Part shown: positions 13,163 through 25,778 of the stretch, one piece after another
Position numbering within the stretch: position 1 is the first letter of the stretch
Layout: every line of letters starts with the position of its first letter
DNA from: Malaya genurostris
Lineage: Eukaryota > Arthropoda > Insecta > Diptera > Culicidae
Length of the DNA stretch: 64,000 bases
Direction of reading: 5' to 3'
Assembly (NCBI RefSeq): GCF_030247185.1
Contig: NC_080572.1
Span: 131,542,262 to 131,606,261 of the forward strand
The notes under the pieces: model-generated
The model's input: the letters and a program-made list of their open reading frames with translations, nothing else
Database searches by the model: none
Told to the model about the DNA's origin: nothing
Made by a program: the position numbers and the translations under genes

Positions 13163-16097
13163 AGCGGTAAAAATCAATGTGTTTTGTCGGTTACGTCACT
13201 TATACCATCATATATCTGGAACCAAAAGTCACAACCATTTGATCTTCGAACTTGATCAATGGCCCGACAGTAGCTTTCAAACGAGCCCAAGTTTGTTAAA
13301 ATCGGTTCAGTTATCTCTGAGAAAATTGAGCGCGTTCAAATACAACGCTTTTTGTCGGTTACGTCACTTATACAATCATATCTCCGGAACCAAAAGTCAC
13401 AGCCATTTGATCTTCGAACTTGATCAATGACCCGATAGTACCTTTCAAACGAGCCCAAGTTTGTTAAAATCGGTTCAGCCATCTCTGAGAAAATTGAGCG
13501 CGTTCAAATTCAACGCCTTTTGTCGGTTACGTCACTTATACAATCATATCTCCGAAACCAAAAGTCACAGCCATTCGATCTTCGAACTTGATCAATGGCC
13601 CGACAGTAGCTTTCAAACGAGCCCAAGTTTGTTAAAATCGGTTCAGCCATCTCTGAGAAAATTGAGCGCGTTCAAATATCTTCTAAAAGTGCACACACAC
13701 ATACACACACACACACACATACACACAGACATTTTCCGATCTCGTCGAACTGAGTCGAATGGTATATAACACTATGGGTCTCCGAGGCTCCGTTCGAAAG
13801 TCGGTTTTTCCAGCAATTCTAATACCTTTCTATAGAGAAAGGCAAAACCCTTCTTAGTCCACTTAGTGGAATTTTCATATATCTTGAAAAATCACCATAG
13901 GGGGGAGTACATGAAATTTTCGAAATCGAAAAAAAATTTTTGATGCCAAAAGGCTTAGAATTGCATGAAACGTCGAGATTTAGTGTCATCTCGAAAAAAA
14001 AATTTTTTGAAAAAGTCGACTTTTTGGGACTTAGAAAAAATATGAAAATTTTTCTAAGTCCCAGAAAGTTGATTTTTTCAAAAAAAATTTTTTTCGGGAT
14101 AACACTAAATTTCGATGTTTCATGCAGTTTTAAGAGTTTCGGCATCAAAAAAAATTCGATTTTGGACATTTCATGTACTCCCCCCTATGGTGCTTTTTCA
14201 AGGTCGAAAATTGTCAAACCTTTACCACCGGGCAGCACCCCTTACGCATGTCCGATTTAGGTCAAATTTTGCATGAAGGCTTTTTTCGAGGTGCTTAAAC
14301 TTTTGAGCACTAGAACTTAACGAAAATAGAGGTGATCCTAAAATTTTGGCACCCATATATATATAAGAGCGGTAAAAATCAATGTGTTTTGTCGGTTACG
14401 TCACTTATACCATCATATATCTGGAACCAAAAGTCACAACCATTTGATCTTCGAACTTGATCAATGGCCCGACAGTAGCTTTCAAACGAGCCCAAGTTTG
14501 TTAAAATCGGTTCAGTTATCTCTGAGAAAATTGAGCGCGTTCAAATACAACGCTTTTTGTCGGTTACGTCACTTATACAATCATATCTCCGGAACCAAAA
14601 GTCACAGCCATTTGATCTTCGAACTTGATCAATGACCCGATAGTACCTTTCAAACGAGCCCAAGTTTGTTAAAATTGGTTCAGCCATCTCTGAGAAAATT
14701 GAGCGCGTTCAAATTCAACGCCTTTTGTCGGTTACGTCACTTATACAATCATATCTCCGAAACCAAAAGTCACAGCCATTCGATCTTCGAACTTGATCAA
14801 TGGCCCGACAGTAGCTTTCAAACGAGCCCAAGTTTGTTAAAATCGGTTCAGCCATCTCTGAGAAAATTGAGCGCGTTCAAATATCTTCTAAAAGTGCACA
14901 CACACACATACACACACACACACACACACACATACACACAGACATTTTCCGATCTCGTCGAACTGAGTCGAATGGTATATAACACTATGGGTCTCCGAGG
15001 CTCCGTTCGAAAGTCGGTTTTTCCAGCAATTCTAATACCTTTCTATAGAGAAAGGCAAAAACCTTCTTAGTCCACTTAGTGAGATTTTCATATATCTTGA
15101 AAAATCACCATAGGGGGGAGTACATGAAATTTTCAAAATCGAAAAAAAATTTTTGATGCCAAAAGGCTTAGAATTGCATGAAACGTCGAGATTTAGTGTC
15201 ATCTCGAAAAAAAAATTTTTTGAAAAAATCGACTTTTTGGGACTTAGAAAAAATATGAAAATTTTTCTAAGTCCCAGAAAGTTGATTTTTTCAAAAAAAT
15301 TTTTTTTTGAGATGACACTAAATTTCGATGTTTTATGCAGTTTTAAGAGCTTTGGCATCAAAAAAAATTTTCGATTTTGGAAATTTCATGTACTCCCCCC
15401 TATGGTGCTTTTTCAAGATCGAAAATTGCCAAACCTTTACCACCGGGCAGCACCCCTTAAGCATGTCCGATTTAGGTCAAATTTTGCATGAAGGCTTTTT
15501 TCGAGGTGCTTAAACTTTTGAGCACTAGAACTTTACGAAAATAGAGTTGATCCCAAAATTTTGGCACCCTTATATATATAAGAGCGGTAAAAATCAACGT
15601 GTTTTGTCGGTTACGTCACTTATACCATCATATATCTGGAACCAAAAGTCACAACCATTTGATCTTCGAACTTGATCAACGGCCCGACAGTAGCTTTCAA
15701 ACGAGCCCAAGTTTATTAAAATCGGATCAGCCATCTCTGAGAAAATTGAGCGCGTTCAAATACAACGCTTTTTGTCGGTTACGTCACTTATACGATCATA
15801 TCTCCGGAACCAAAACTCACAACCATTTGATCTTCGAACTTGATCAATGGTACGACAGTAGCTTTCAAACGAGCCCAAGTTTGTTCAAATCGGTTCAGCC
15901 ATCTCTGAGAAAATTGAGCGCGTTCAAATATCTTCGAAAAGTGCACATACATACACACACACATACACACACACACAGACATTTTCCGATCTCGACGAAC
16001 TGAGTCGAATGGTATATAACACTATGGGTCTCCGAGGCTCCGTTCGAAAGTCGGTTTTTCCAGCAATTCTAATACCTTTCTATAGAGAAAGGCAAAA

Positions 16098-16941
16098 AAT
16101 ATATGTCATAAAATTTCAAAGTTTTGATTTGTATTTTTTTTGAAAATTTTTCCCATTAATAGAAATTCTCTGTATTTGTACCAAATTTCTTGAGCTTCTT
16201 TGAACGGATATATAATTTCGGTCATCAATACATTGTTTCTGGTAATGATTTCAATATTTTGAAAAAAAAAATGTACATGTCATCGCTTTAATTTTTGAGT
16301 TATATACAAACATATGAAAAAAAAAATGAAAAATTCATATATATTTATAAATTCATCGATTGTTTATTGTTTTCTTTTGATTGTGCAGGAATGGTAGTTG
16401 AGCGAAAATTGTAGCTGGTATCACTATCAATCGAATGGTGTATAAAAATATATAGGTCATCGCTTTGAATTTCGAGATATTTACGATCATTGTAAAAAGT
16501 CTCATCTTTTCTTAGGTCATCTATCTACATTATAACGTTGGGTAGACAACCCTATTTTTAGTGTTTTTCAGTGCATTTTAATTGTGGAAGTAGTACCTTT
16601 AAAATGGTAAACAAATTTTGAAGATCGGTTGACAAACAACAAAGTTATGACTCGGTAAAGTTGAAGTATTCAATATTTTCTATGCGACGTTTAAGCCAAA
16701 TAAAAGAAAATTGAAAAGCCGATAGGGCATATTGGGCGCGTGAAAAAAACTTGGAACGGGAGAAATCAAATTTTGATTGGTTTTCCTTTACCAATCGTCA
16801 GCTACAAAGTTTTGGAATCAATCTACGAACTTCACAAAATTCGAGGGTGTAAAATTTATTGAGATTAGTTGAAAAACAGCTGAGCTATGACAGCTCAATG
16901 TTACCGTTCCAACTTTTTTTGAGGCTTGGTATTTGGAGTGT
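16098..16941. other. Non-coding stretch with a possible small MITE
   Basis: AT-rich sequence with no credible ORF. Two related passages (near 16275 and 16455) contain gtcatcgcttt. At about 16743-16921 a short inverted repeat, aaaaaacttggaacggg against ccgttccaactttttt, encloses ~145 bp and may be a degraded miniature transposon. No target duplication was recognised. Confidence 0.4.
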
Positions 16942-17636
16942 TAAAGCCTGTGATGGTGTTTAAAATGAAACGGCACAACACGGATAATTGAAAGTATCGA
17001 GATCAAGTATACTTGGGTCATCTGGAGAAGGGCTCCATCACCATGAGTCAACTGAAAACGATAAAATCGTTATTTCATATAATCATCGAATGGCAAAAGT
17101 TTAAACCGGTACATCGGGATGTCACACAGTGCACGAACTGTTTGAACTACGGCCATGGAGCGAGAAATCGCCACATGAAAAGTCGGTGCGGGAAATGTGC
17201 CGAATCACACAATACCAACGATTGCCTACTAGATGACATCGCATCGCATCTACCAGCAAATCGTGTCCCAAACGTGCTGAGTTCACAAAAATTCGACAAC
17301 AGGCGTTCCGTAAACAATCAACGCGCAAGAATGTTCTACAGAATAATGAAATTATTTTCCCACGGCTCCCACCGAAGAGAGATATTTCAAATTTTTCCTT
17401 CACTTCCTCACAGCAATCCAAATTCAGCCGCTGGATCACAAAAAGATTCTGCCTCCAAAATCCCTCCTGAATGGGGTAATAATCATCCACAAGCAAAAGA
17501 TGACTCTTGTGATTTATTCTCTGCTGAACAACTGATCGTCATTTTTGAAACAATGACAACAAAACTACGAAACCGCAGAACGCGGCTAGATCAAATCAAC
17601 GCTTTAATCAAATTCATCATCGAATATGCGATATAA
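16942..17636 (+). pseudogene. Jockey-like LINE, gag (ORF1) fragment
   Basis: Closely related to the fuller gag ORF at 52587-53642. The match starts mid-protein at KPVMVFKMKRH, so the copy is 5'-truncated, and an early stop (attga near 16985) interrupts it. Two zinc knuckles remain: CTNCLNYGHGARNR, where the last Cys has become Arg, and CGKCAESHNTNDC. The third knuckle is lost through a small deletion near 17240-17255. The C-terminal part (DLFSAEQLIVIFETMTTK onward) is in frame here, whereas the 52 kb copy is frameshifted there. Gag binds element RNA in the family; this copy is not expected to function. Confidence 0.85.
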
Positions 17637-17639
17637 TGA

Positions 17640-18480
17640 GTGTGTTGTAGAAAATTGGAATGCTTGCTCACTCAGGGGCAAAACTGCTGAATTGTCCTAC
17701 TTTCTTCATGAGAAGAATACCGGTTTTTTACTATTTTAACTGAAACTCATCTTGAACCTGAAATTTCTATTTTGATTTTAAATCATAGAATTCACAGGCT
17801 CGACAGGACAACAAGATTTACTATTCCTACTGGTGTACCCCAAGGAAGTATCCTAGGTCCCATCCTATACAACATTTTTACATCAGACAACCCACCTCTT
17901 CCGGGTGGTGGTGTTCTGTCACAATTTGCTGTTGATACTGCCAAAGGTCGTGTAATTAATGCTTTGAAGAATAAACTACAGATAGGTCTGGACGCTCTAA
18001 ATGAATATTTTGCAAGCTGGAAGGTTGTGATCAATGCAACAAAAACTCAGGTCATCTTGTTTCCACATTCAAGATCTCCAAAACTTGTTCCATCAGACGA
18101 ATGCCGAATACGATTCGGTGATGAGGTCATTCAATCGTCCTACGATGTTATCTATCTAGGACTCACTTTTGACAGACATCTGATATGCAGGTCACATATT
18201 GACAAAATTGTTTAAAAATTCAGCATACTCATTAGGTCTCTGTATTCATTTATTTGTAGAACATCTAAACTTTGCCTGAAGAATCAGATGGCTATCTATA
18301 AACAAATCATCTACCCCGCAATTGAATACGCAGTCCCTGTTTGGCAGGGCTGTGCACGAACGCACAAACTTAGGCCTCAGTACATTCAAACAGTGTTGGT
18401 GATTGCCGAAAATTTGACAGAAGCTGCTATATTGCTATCTATATTGTGTACAACATTTTCAATCCGGTAGAAGATGCTAT
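17640..18480 (+). pseudogene. Jockey-like LINE, ORF2 remnant (EN start fused to RT)
   Basis: After the gag stop, the start of an endonuclease is recognisable (NWNACSLRGKTAEL), but within ~130 bp the sequence jumps to the middle of the reverse transcriptase: GVPQGSILGPILYN, then QFAVDTA where the family has F/YADD. Thumb-like sequence follows (NATKTQVILFPHS, YLGLTFDR), with stops near 18214 and 18470. The element therefore lost most of EN and the first half of RT, and its catalytic motif has decayed. It is on the same strand as sideroflexin and lies just before the supported exon. Confidence 0.82.
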
Positions 18481-19535
18481 AAGAACTCGAGTCTCTCAAT
18501 GCATGAACCGCGAGAGATTTTTTTCTACATTTCTTCGCTCCACTTCATACTCTGAGTATTTCACAGCCCATGAAAAAATATACAGTCTGATAATGATCGT
18601 TGCTGTGTGGAATTTCCCAAGAGAGTTAACAATTATCGCAGAAAATCGAATCGATGGTTCATCTTGATGTTTCTCATACTAGGTTGCAATATTTCAAAAC
18701 CCTTGTGTGGAGCATTCACATACATTTTCATAGACACAACTTATACAAAGGTTATATGCACATAGTTAGAATAAGCGGCAATAGTAAAATGATTCTATCG
18801 CAATTATCCACTGCCCATACAGAATCGGATCGCGAAACGAGAATAAGCGACCGTTTGTTGCTTCAGAGAGGATCTCCACAGCATCGTGCTAACCTTTGAT
18901 TCTCAGAAATGTCATCGAGAGAAATTCACTCTCGCACTGGTGTCTATTCTATGTTAAATAAGCCATGTCGGGTGTTTGTTGTTGCGATGTTTTCCATTTC
19001 TCTTTGATGGCACTGATTCAATCGTGTGAAGAGTGAAGATTGAACGTTCTTTGATACGATAAAAGCCATCCTTGCATTCGAAGTAAGATCTTAAAGATGA
19101 TTCTAAATCTGCCCCCTTGAACAAGGACTAGTGAAGTACATGAGATGGCCTCCCTGGATATACTAGAACAAAAATTCGAACAATACTGCACGAAATTTGA
19201 AGAGAGGTGCTCAATCGCTTTATTACAAATGATTCGAAATTTGTACGTATTAGGTTAGAGATAGTTATAAGTAGGTAGATATTTTATTAACAATTAAAAT
19301 AAATATTATGATCAAACATTAGTATGTAAAACAAGAGTAACTAAAACACCTATTATTAATGAATCGTATGAACAACAAAGATGAAAGGCCAAAGGGTGAA
19401 AAAACAATTGTACTGTAAATCGTTGATGTAGCACACAAAAATATTATGTTGGGCGAATTGTGGAATTTTTTGATTTTTCATGTATATATACTTGTATCCA
19501 GCTTTATTTTATGATTTCTTTTCTTCAAATTTTAG
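18481..19535 (+). other. Probable LINE 3' region and intronic sequence
   Basis: No conserved ORF. The stretch to about 19345 looks like the tail of the Jockey-like element; a purine-rich, AAAT-rich segment around 19255-19315 resembles a LINE 3' UTR. The end (19500-19535) is the polypyrimidine tract and AG of the sideroflexin splice acceptor (ttcttcaaattttag). I searched this interval for upstream sideroflexin exons and found none. Confidence 0.5.
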
Positions 19536-19887
19536 GACCAACCCAGCGGTAATCTTCTGGCAATGGGTTAATCAATCGTTCAACGCTCTGGTTAATTATA
19601 CGAATAGGAATGCTAATTCATCTTTGACAACAACACAATTAGCTGTATCATATGTCACAGCTACCAGTTCGGCGCTTGTTGCTGCAGTTGGTTACAAAGG
19701 CTATTTAACTAGAACAGCAAGTCCATTTTTTCAGCGTTATGTACCATTTGTGGCTGTTGCTGTAGCGAATTGCATTAACATACCACTTATGCGACAAAAC
19801 GAACTATTATTTGGAATTGAAATTCAGGATGAAACCGGAAACTCTGTTGGGTATAGTAGAGTCGCTGCCGCAAAAGGAATATCACAG
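19536..19887 (+). CDS. Sideroflexin, internal exon
   Basis: This 352-nt exon encodes 117 residues from TNPAVIFWQWVNQSFNALV to VAAAKGISQ. Sideroflexins are mitochondrial inner-membrane carriers; SFXN1-type members import serine for one-carbon metabolism. Family hallmarks present are NPAVIFWQW, NQSFNALVNYTNR, the hydrophobic YVPFVAVAVANCINIP segment and PLMRQNEL. The acceptor is tttaag-like (aaattttag) at 19527-19535 and the donor is cag|gtaacc at 19887/19888. The first base completes a codon from the previous exon, and the exon ends in phase 0. The frame stays open past the donor for another 210 nt, which is intron read-through. About 105-110 N-terminal residues are missing and should lie in exons left of the window. 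Confidence 0.93.
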
Positions 19888-19908
19888 GTAACCAAATATC
19901 ACCTTTTA

Positions 19909-20110
19909 GGTCGAGGCCCAGAGGGATGCACTTTGTTGAATGTAGCAATGTCTGTGTGCGTGTTTGTATATGTGTGTATGTGTCAAATCATCTCACCAGG
20001 ATTTCTCGAAAAAGGCTCGACCGATGTGCACATCAAAGTAAAGCCTTGGCAAAGGGTGCTTTTGTTGGTGGTATCTTGTTGGCAACACTGTTTGTGACAG
20101 ATCACGAGTG
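19909..20110. repeat. Decayed copy of the satellite-related dispersed repeat
   Basis: Contains a TG-rich tract (tgtgtgcgtgtttgtat) followed by caaatcatctcaccagg and a variant of the gattttctcggagatgg motif. This is the reverse-orientation form of the dispersed repeat related to the satellite monomer. It sits just inside the giant intron. Confidence 0.55.
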
Positions 20111-20182
20111 AATCGTGTCTTGTGTCATTGTCAGACTTGTTTAGTTTGGTCTATGATTTTATCATGAATCGACTTACGCTAT

Positions 20183-20328
20183 TTCTTGTGGGCCATATTA
20201 AGGTTCATGTATACAAATATACACCAGCAACGATTGACGCATTGGAAGGCAATAATGAAGCATTTATTCGTGAAATTTCGGCCGATATGTTGGAGAAAGT
20301 TCTATCGAATCCAATAAAGATTTCATAA
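20183..20328 (+). pseudogene. Mariner transposase C-terminal fossil
   Basis: The translation GHIKVHVYKYTPATIDALEG then EAFIREISADMLEKVLSN lines up with the C-terminal part of the transposase at 1686-2377 (GYVKSKVYRNKPVTIPALED ... EIRAIPAEMLEKVAQN). The catalytic residues and TIRs are not present. This is an old fragment of a related element on the opposite strand to the 1579-2511 copy. Confidence 0.75.
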
Positions 20329-20348
20329 ATTTTCTCAAATTTTTGTGT

Positions 20349-21540
20349 TTTGCCTTTCTCATGTAGGAAGGTTATGCAATCGCTGTGAAAACCGACTTTT
20401 TAACCGAGGCCCGGAGGACCGAATGTCATATATCATTCGACTCAGTTCGACGATCTAAGTAAATGTCTGTGTGGACCAATTTTCACAAACTTGGATTCAA
20501 ACAGAAGGCCTCTGAGTCCCATAGGTTGCTGTAGAATTTTAACCCGGTACGAACTTCCGGTTCGCGAGTAACGGGGTAAAATGTGTTAAAAAATGAAAAA
20601 AAAATGCACTCGATTTTTTCAGAGACCGCTCATCCGATTTCCTTCAGTTAAGATTCAAATCAATGGTCTTATAATCCCGTAGGTAGCTATTGAATTGCAT
20701 TCGGATCCGATTTTCGGTTCGGGAGTTACGGGGTTAAATGTATAAAATTAATCGAAAACGTGCAATCGATTTTTTCAGACACCGCTCATCCCATTTTCAC
20801 TAGCGTAGGTTCAAATGAAAGGTCTTGCAAACCCATATAACTCTACCAAATTATTCGGATATGACTTCCGTTTCCGAAATTACAAACTGATAGGTATAAA
20901 AAATCCATTTTCAGGGGCGTGGTTTGCCTTTTTTATACAGAAAGACTATGCAATCACTGTGAAAATCGATTTTTCAATCGAGAGCCGGAGGGCCGAATGT
21001 CATATACCACCCGATTTAGCTCGACGAACTGAGTAAATGTCTGTGTGTGGATGTGTGCATGTATGTAACAAAAATATGCACTCACTTTTCTCGGAGATGG
21101 CTGATCCGATTTTCACAAACTAAAATTCAAATGGAAGGTCTTTTGATCCCATAGTCTTCAATTAAATTTCATCCTGATTCGACTTCTTTCGGTTTCACAG
21201 TTACAGGGTACACCAACAATGTGGAAAAAATATGCACTCACATTTTTCAGAGTTGGTTGAACCGGTTTTCACAAACTTTGATTCAAATCAAAGGTCATAT
21301 AGTCCCATAGCGTGCTGTTGAATTTATTTTAGATTCGACTTCTGGTTCCGGAGTTATATTACCCTATAACTCGGGAATCAGAAGTCGGATCTAAAACAAA
21401 TTCAACTGCACGCTATAGAACTATAAGACCTATGATTTGAATCAAAATTTGTCAAAATTAAGTATAAAATATGCACTCGATTTTCTCAGAAATAACTTAA
21501 CCGATTTTCACAAACTACAATTCAAACGATCGCCCGTGAG
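20349..21540 (-). repeat. Two adjacent copies of the GCCTTTCTC dispersed repeat
   Basis: One copy starts tttgcctttctcatg near 20350, and a second starts tttgccttttttatacag near 20930. Both continue through a form of gaatgtcatat...cgactcagttcgacg and atgtctgtgtg, the reverse complement of the satellite monomer's end section. Each is followed by several modules of the type ccgattttcacaaact / ggttcgggagttacggg. A 21275-21450 inverted repeat centred on gagttatattaccctataac indicates that two modules here meet head to head. Confidence 0.7.
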
Positions 21541-23396
21541 TTTCCCAGAATTGATCAGAGAGCAGTTGAAATTGCATATTGAACCAACTGCATGATAGGT
21601 CGTAGATCATGCTCAACGTGCAACCTAAACTGACTTAGAACATGGACTGATCAATAACGTAGATGGCCACGCCCATGCAGGTCAATATGGGAACGAAAGG
21701 AATGTTAGCTACTAATGACCGAGGAATTCTCTGCATCATCACAAGTCTCACAGGAAAGGAGTGGTGTTAGTGGGGCGAGGAAATGATTAGGATTTATCTT
21801 GGTAGATAATGTGATCTCCCGAGTAGACTGTGAGATCAAAAAGAAAACTCAATTTGATGTTGTGCTGTTCGTATACATCGTTTACTTAATTTGCTATCGT
21901 TTTGGTCGTTTTAACGGTTAAAAGATTAAAATCGAAAGCAAAAAAAATACTGTGTGACATCAAACTGAAAACTAGTTTTGCTCTCAGTGAAAGCACATTG
22001 AAAACTTAATATGATGTAGATTTTATCGAAATGATACGTCACGAACATAAGCTAAAAATAGAACAGCCAAAACAGGTCCGGGATAGTATACATTTAGGCG
22101 ATATGACTCGCAAGCAAGAAAAAAGATTTTATGCAATCTCCATATTAGTCGCAAGCAAGAAAAAAAGATTTTATGCAATATCCACACTACCGCGGGAAGA
22201 ATCCCGGTTTCGAACTTACGTGGTTTGGAATGTGAACTTTTTGCGATTGCTATGGACTGTAAGTGCTAGCTATAAGGAGACGGTAAATGTTCGGTTATGT
22301 GACAAGCAGTGTTGTTTCACAAAGTTGTATGCAGGTAGTTTCTGTTAATGCACTCGTTGCATCGCTTCCATCCCGCATCCACCGTGAATAGCAGCGTGGC
22401 TATTTGAGCACAGTATGAAAATGTTCTCTTTGTCCTTCTCATATCCAAAGCTGTAGCATTCAAACGTAATAACATTAAATTGAGTTAACTACTTGATCTC
22501 ATACAACTCGCACATGTAATCACTTTGAAATACGAATTTAGAGGCTCTGAAGACCGAACGTTTTACAATGAAGTCTCCTACAACATAGGGAACGTGAATT
22601 AGGAATCCGGCAATAAGGTATCCCAAACCATTTGTTTTTTCGACTAATTGGGATAATGAACGAATATTTCGCTTCTGATCACAGATAGAACCAGAATCTC
22701 TTCAGTAAATTTTTAGTTCTTGTGTAGACATATAATTTACGATCATTTGACGCAGAATTAGTTCTGTGACTCAAAATTATGAAGATTTAGTTAGACGGTT
22801 TCTTTGGAAAAGTGTATTAAAGTTCCAAGATCTATTAGATGATTGATAAAATACTTCTCATAGTATCTAGCGTTCGTGAGTATATGAAGTTCCAAGCATT
22901 TATAACTAGGAATGAGAATTGTTTTGAAGAGTGTCTTCGACATAGTTTGTGGATTACTTAGGAATATACAAATTAAACACATATTTTCTTGGTGGTTTCT
23001 CTAAGCCACTAAAGTATTATTAAGAATTAGCTCTAGGTTCGAACTTCGTAAATAATGGATTTTTCCATACTGTTGGATATAGAGTTATGAGTGTTTTCAG
23101 AAGGGTTTGGCGAATAGATTATTTTCGCCATCCAGGTCCTCGATTTCTGGATTCACTCAAAATAATGGTCTAGGAAAAAAATGTACTTGTAGTCGGACTT
23201 GAATAAAATTCAGCAGATCTTTTATGGGATTATCAATGGTTTATTTGGTTACAGACTCTCATGGTCTGCAAACTAGAGAAATTAACTAGCCAATATAAAA
23301 ATGGAGATTATGAAAAAAAATATTATTGAAACTGATATTTTTACACTAAGCACCCTATCTCCTGAAGCAGGGGTTTAAGTCAAATGAAAATTGGAA
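21541..23396. other. Intronic sequence, nothing recognised
   Basis: No conserved protein, tandem repeat or clear transposon end was seen. A 105-codon + strand ORF at 22031-22348 contains two copies of a lysine-rich phrase (KKRFYAIS) produced by a short direct repeat, and it has no recognisable domain. Confidence 0.4.
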
Positions 23397-23610
23397 TATT
23401 CTTGGTATGGGTTGGCGGTTCAATGCATAGGGCACTGGTCTTACAAACCAGTTGTCGTATGTTCGAGTCCCGACCTGGAAGGATTCGTAGTGTCAGTAGA
23501 ACCGAAGCACCAGCCATGCAATGGTTCTGTACACGCTGAATCGGCTGCGAAGTCTGTTGAAACAGAAGGTCAAATTCCACTACAGGAATGTAATACCAAG
23601 GCTTTGGCTT
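23397..23610 (+). mobile_element. tRNA-derived SINE
   Basis: The 5' part is tRNA-like: a box A-like tggcggttcaatgcatagg, an anticodon arm ctggt-cttacaa-accag with a TAC (Val-type) anticodon, and a box B gttcgagtcccga. The body continues aaggattcgtagtgtcag and ggctgcgaagtctgttg and ends near gtaataccaaggctttgg, which I recognise as typical of mosquito SINEs. The internal Pol III promoter boxes are present, but with mismatches in the D arm. No poly(A) or target duplication was identified. It is not a functional tRNA gene. Confidence 0.85.
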
Positions 23611-24245
23611 ATGGTATCTTGAGACCTTTCATTTAAATCGAAGTTTGTGGAAATCAGCTCAGCCATCGTCGAGAAAAGTGACTTACATTTTTTCACATTT
23701 TTGGTGCATATCACTATGTAGTTCCGGAACCAGAATTCGGAATCAAATGAAATTTTATATGAGACCATTAGACCTGTCATTTGAATAGAAGTTTGTGAAA
23801 ATCAATTCAGCCATCTCTGAGAAAAATGAGTGACATTATTTCACACTTTTGGTGCATATCACCAAGTAATTCTGAAACCGGAAGTCGGATTCAATTGAAA
23901 TTCAGGAACTTTGTATGGGATAGTAAAGCCTTTCATTTGAAGTTTAGTTTGTGAAAATCGATTCTGCCATCTCCTGGGAAAGTGAGTGACATTATTTTCA
24001 CAGTTTCGGTGCAACATTTCCACAATTTTGTTGCATATTCCCTTGTAATTACGAAACTGGAAGTAGGATCCAAATGATATTCAGAAACTTTGTATGGGAT
24101 CACAAGACCTTTCATTTGAATCAAAGTTAGTGAAAATCGGTTCTGTCGTCTCCGAGAGCAGTGAGTGACAATATTTCTCTCTATCTTTTTCTCTCTCTCT
24201 CTCTCTACACACACCCCCTCCCCACACACACACACACACACAAAA
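23611..24245 (+). repeat. GCCTTTCTC-type dispersed repeat, tandem modules
   Basis: Four ~115-bp modules follow each other, each with gtttgtgaaaatc, a form of agccatctctgagaaa, gtgacattattt and a form of ccggaagtcgg. They end in a CT/CA microsatellite at 24180-24242. The module is the dispersed relative of the 168-bp satellite subrepeat. Confidence 0.75.
24180..24242. repeat. CT/CA microsatellite
   Basis: A (CT)n tract passes through a C-rich bridge (acccccctcccc-like) into (CA)n. It is the 3' microsatellite of the preceding dispersed repeat. Confidence 0.9.
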
Positions 24246-24894
24246 TATGATCACATCATAGTTATGTGAATATTTTCCACTCTACTATTTTTTAATAATA
24301 TATTGAATAAGGCAAATAGGATCTAACTTCAGCTCTAAGATGCTGAAGTCAGACACTATTTTTCACGTAGGTTATAATGTAAACTGTTTAATGCATAATC
24401 CAATAAAAGTTGAGTGATTCATAGATAAAATGTGGTGCAGTACTCATATCACATTTAGATACCAGAGAACTGTTGTTTTAAATATTGGTTGGAGTTTTTT
24501 TTTCAAATTTTTATATAAATCATTAGGATTCTACCATGAAAAAATTTGTTAGCAATTTCAGCAAAATTGCATTGAAGTTCAGTAGTTGTAAAAACCACCA
24601 GCTACCGATAACATCGTGGGTGTGGATTTGAAAGGCTGACAAGACGGGCATAGTCGACAGATTAATTTAAATCAAAATCACAATTAGTTTTGCTTTGTAG
24701 TAAAACGTTGTAATCAAAAAATATCATAGCAAAATTGAAACTGTTAAACTATATGTCACCACTATTTTATTGCTCACGTAAATCCTTTTTCCCAATTATA
24801 ATCGCTTTCTGCTTACACGGTCCACAAAAAACATCATTTGCTTGCAAAAAATCAAAATTCTCAAGATGGAAAGAAGAAACTCAACGCAACGAAT
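24246..24894. other. Intronic sequence, nothing recognised
   Basis: AT-rich; no ORF, repeat end or RNA gene was supported in this stretch. Confidence 0.4.
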
Positions 24895-25345
24895 GTTTTT
24901 GATGTTTGAATTCATGGGACGCCTTTTCAAAATTTATCCTTTGAGAGAGTGATAAGTTTTAGATGGTGAATAACTCTTGAAATATGACCACAATTTTATG
25001 ATAAAATTTTCCGTTGTGTGACATAGTTTCAAATAATTCAAAATTAAACTTATCTGAAATGTTTGGCATCAGGATCAAAGAGGAAAACTCATGACGCGTG
25101 TTTGCCTTTCTCGTATTTTAAAGCTCATAGCTCAGTTATGTGTGGGGGGATTTATGTAATCTTATTACCAATAGATTCGAAATTTTTCAACTTTAACGTG
25201 TATTGCAACAACATTGAAGTGTTTGAATAGTACATTTTTTTAAAAATCTGTCTAATTTTACCCATTTCAACACCAGCCAACCAGAACGCGTTCCGAGGAA
25301 GAGAACAAAATATCTGCTGCTGCATCGATGCAAAAGCTGAATATT
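24895..25345 (+). repeat. Fragment related to the TCGTGAATACGA repeat (copy 0)
   Basis: Starts near tgggacgccttttcaaaatt and runs in parallel with 27057-27510, sharing gagagagtgataagttt, gcctttctcgtatttt, ccaaccagaacgcgttcc (25277-25294) and gaacaaaatatctgctgc. The terminal motif itself is missing. The two copies are direct repeats about 2.16 kb apart flanking the foldback element. Confidence 0.7.
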
Positions 25346-25778
25346 TCACTTTTTCTTCCATTTTCTGAGCAACGATTGTCGAAGCAAGACACACACGTAA
25401 ATAACATCGGGCCGGGTAGCCAGCGCAACCACACCTGAAGCCTGCCAGCTGAAGTCATCAGTTTACACGCCAAGAACCATCGAAAGGAAAGAATTTCTTA
25501 ACACCGCTGAAAATCCAAATTTGTTTAACCCGCATCCGTCCCTCAAAAATTGTAACACAAAGGCTCTAATGTATCAATTTGATACATGCCATCGAAACGT
25601 ACTGAATTCACACCAAAAACACAGGCTAATATTTTGTCATAATTTCATAATATAGAGGAGACCGAGGTTAAATCGTTTTTTAGAAATTGAGTAAAACATC
25701 CATCAGAAATTGAAAAAACATCCATCAAAACTGGGTTTATTCCCTAGTCATCTCCACCGCGTCATCTCTAAGCGCATT

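Noticed and set aside
19888..20097. Read-through extension of the sideroflexin exon
   Set aside because: The frame passes a good donor site (cag|gtaacc) and enters repeat sequence (TG tract); homology stops exactly at the donor.
23406..23475. Functional tRNA-Val gene
   Set aside because: Stem mismatches, and the sequence continues into a SINE body.
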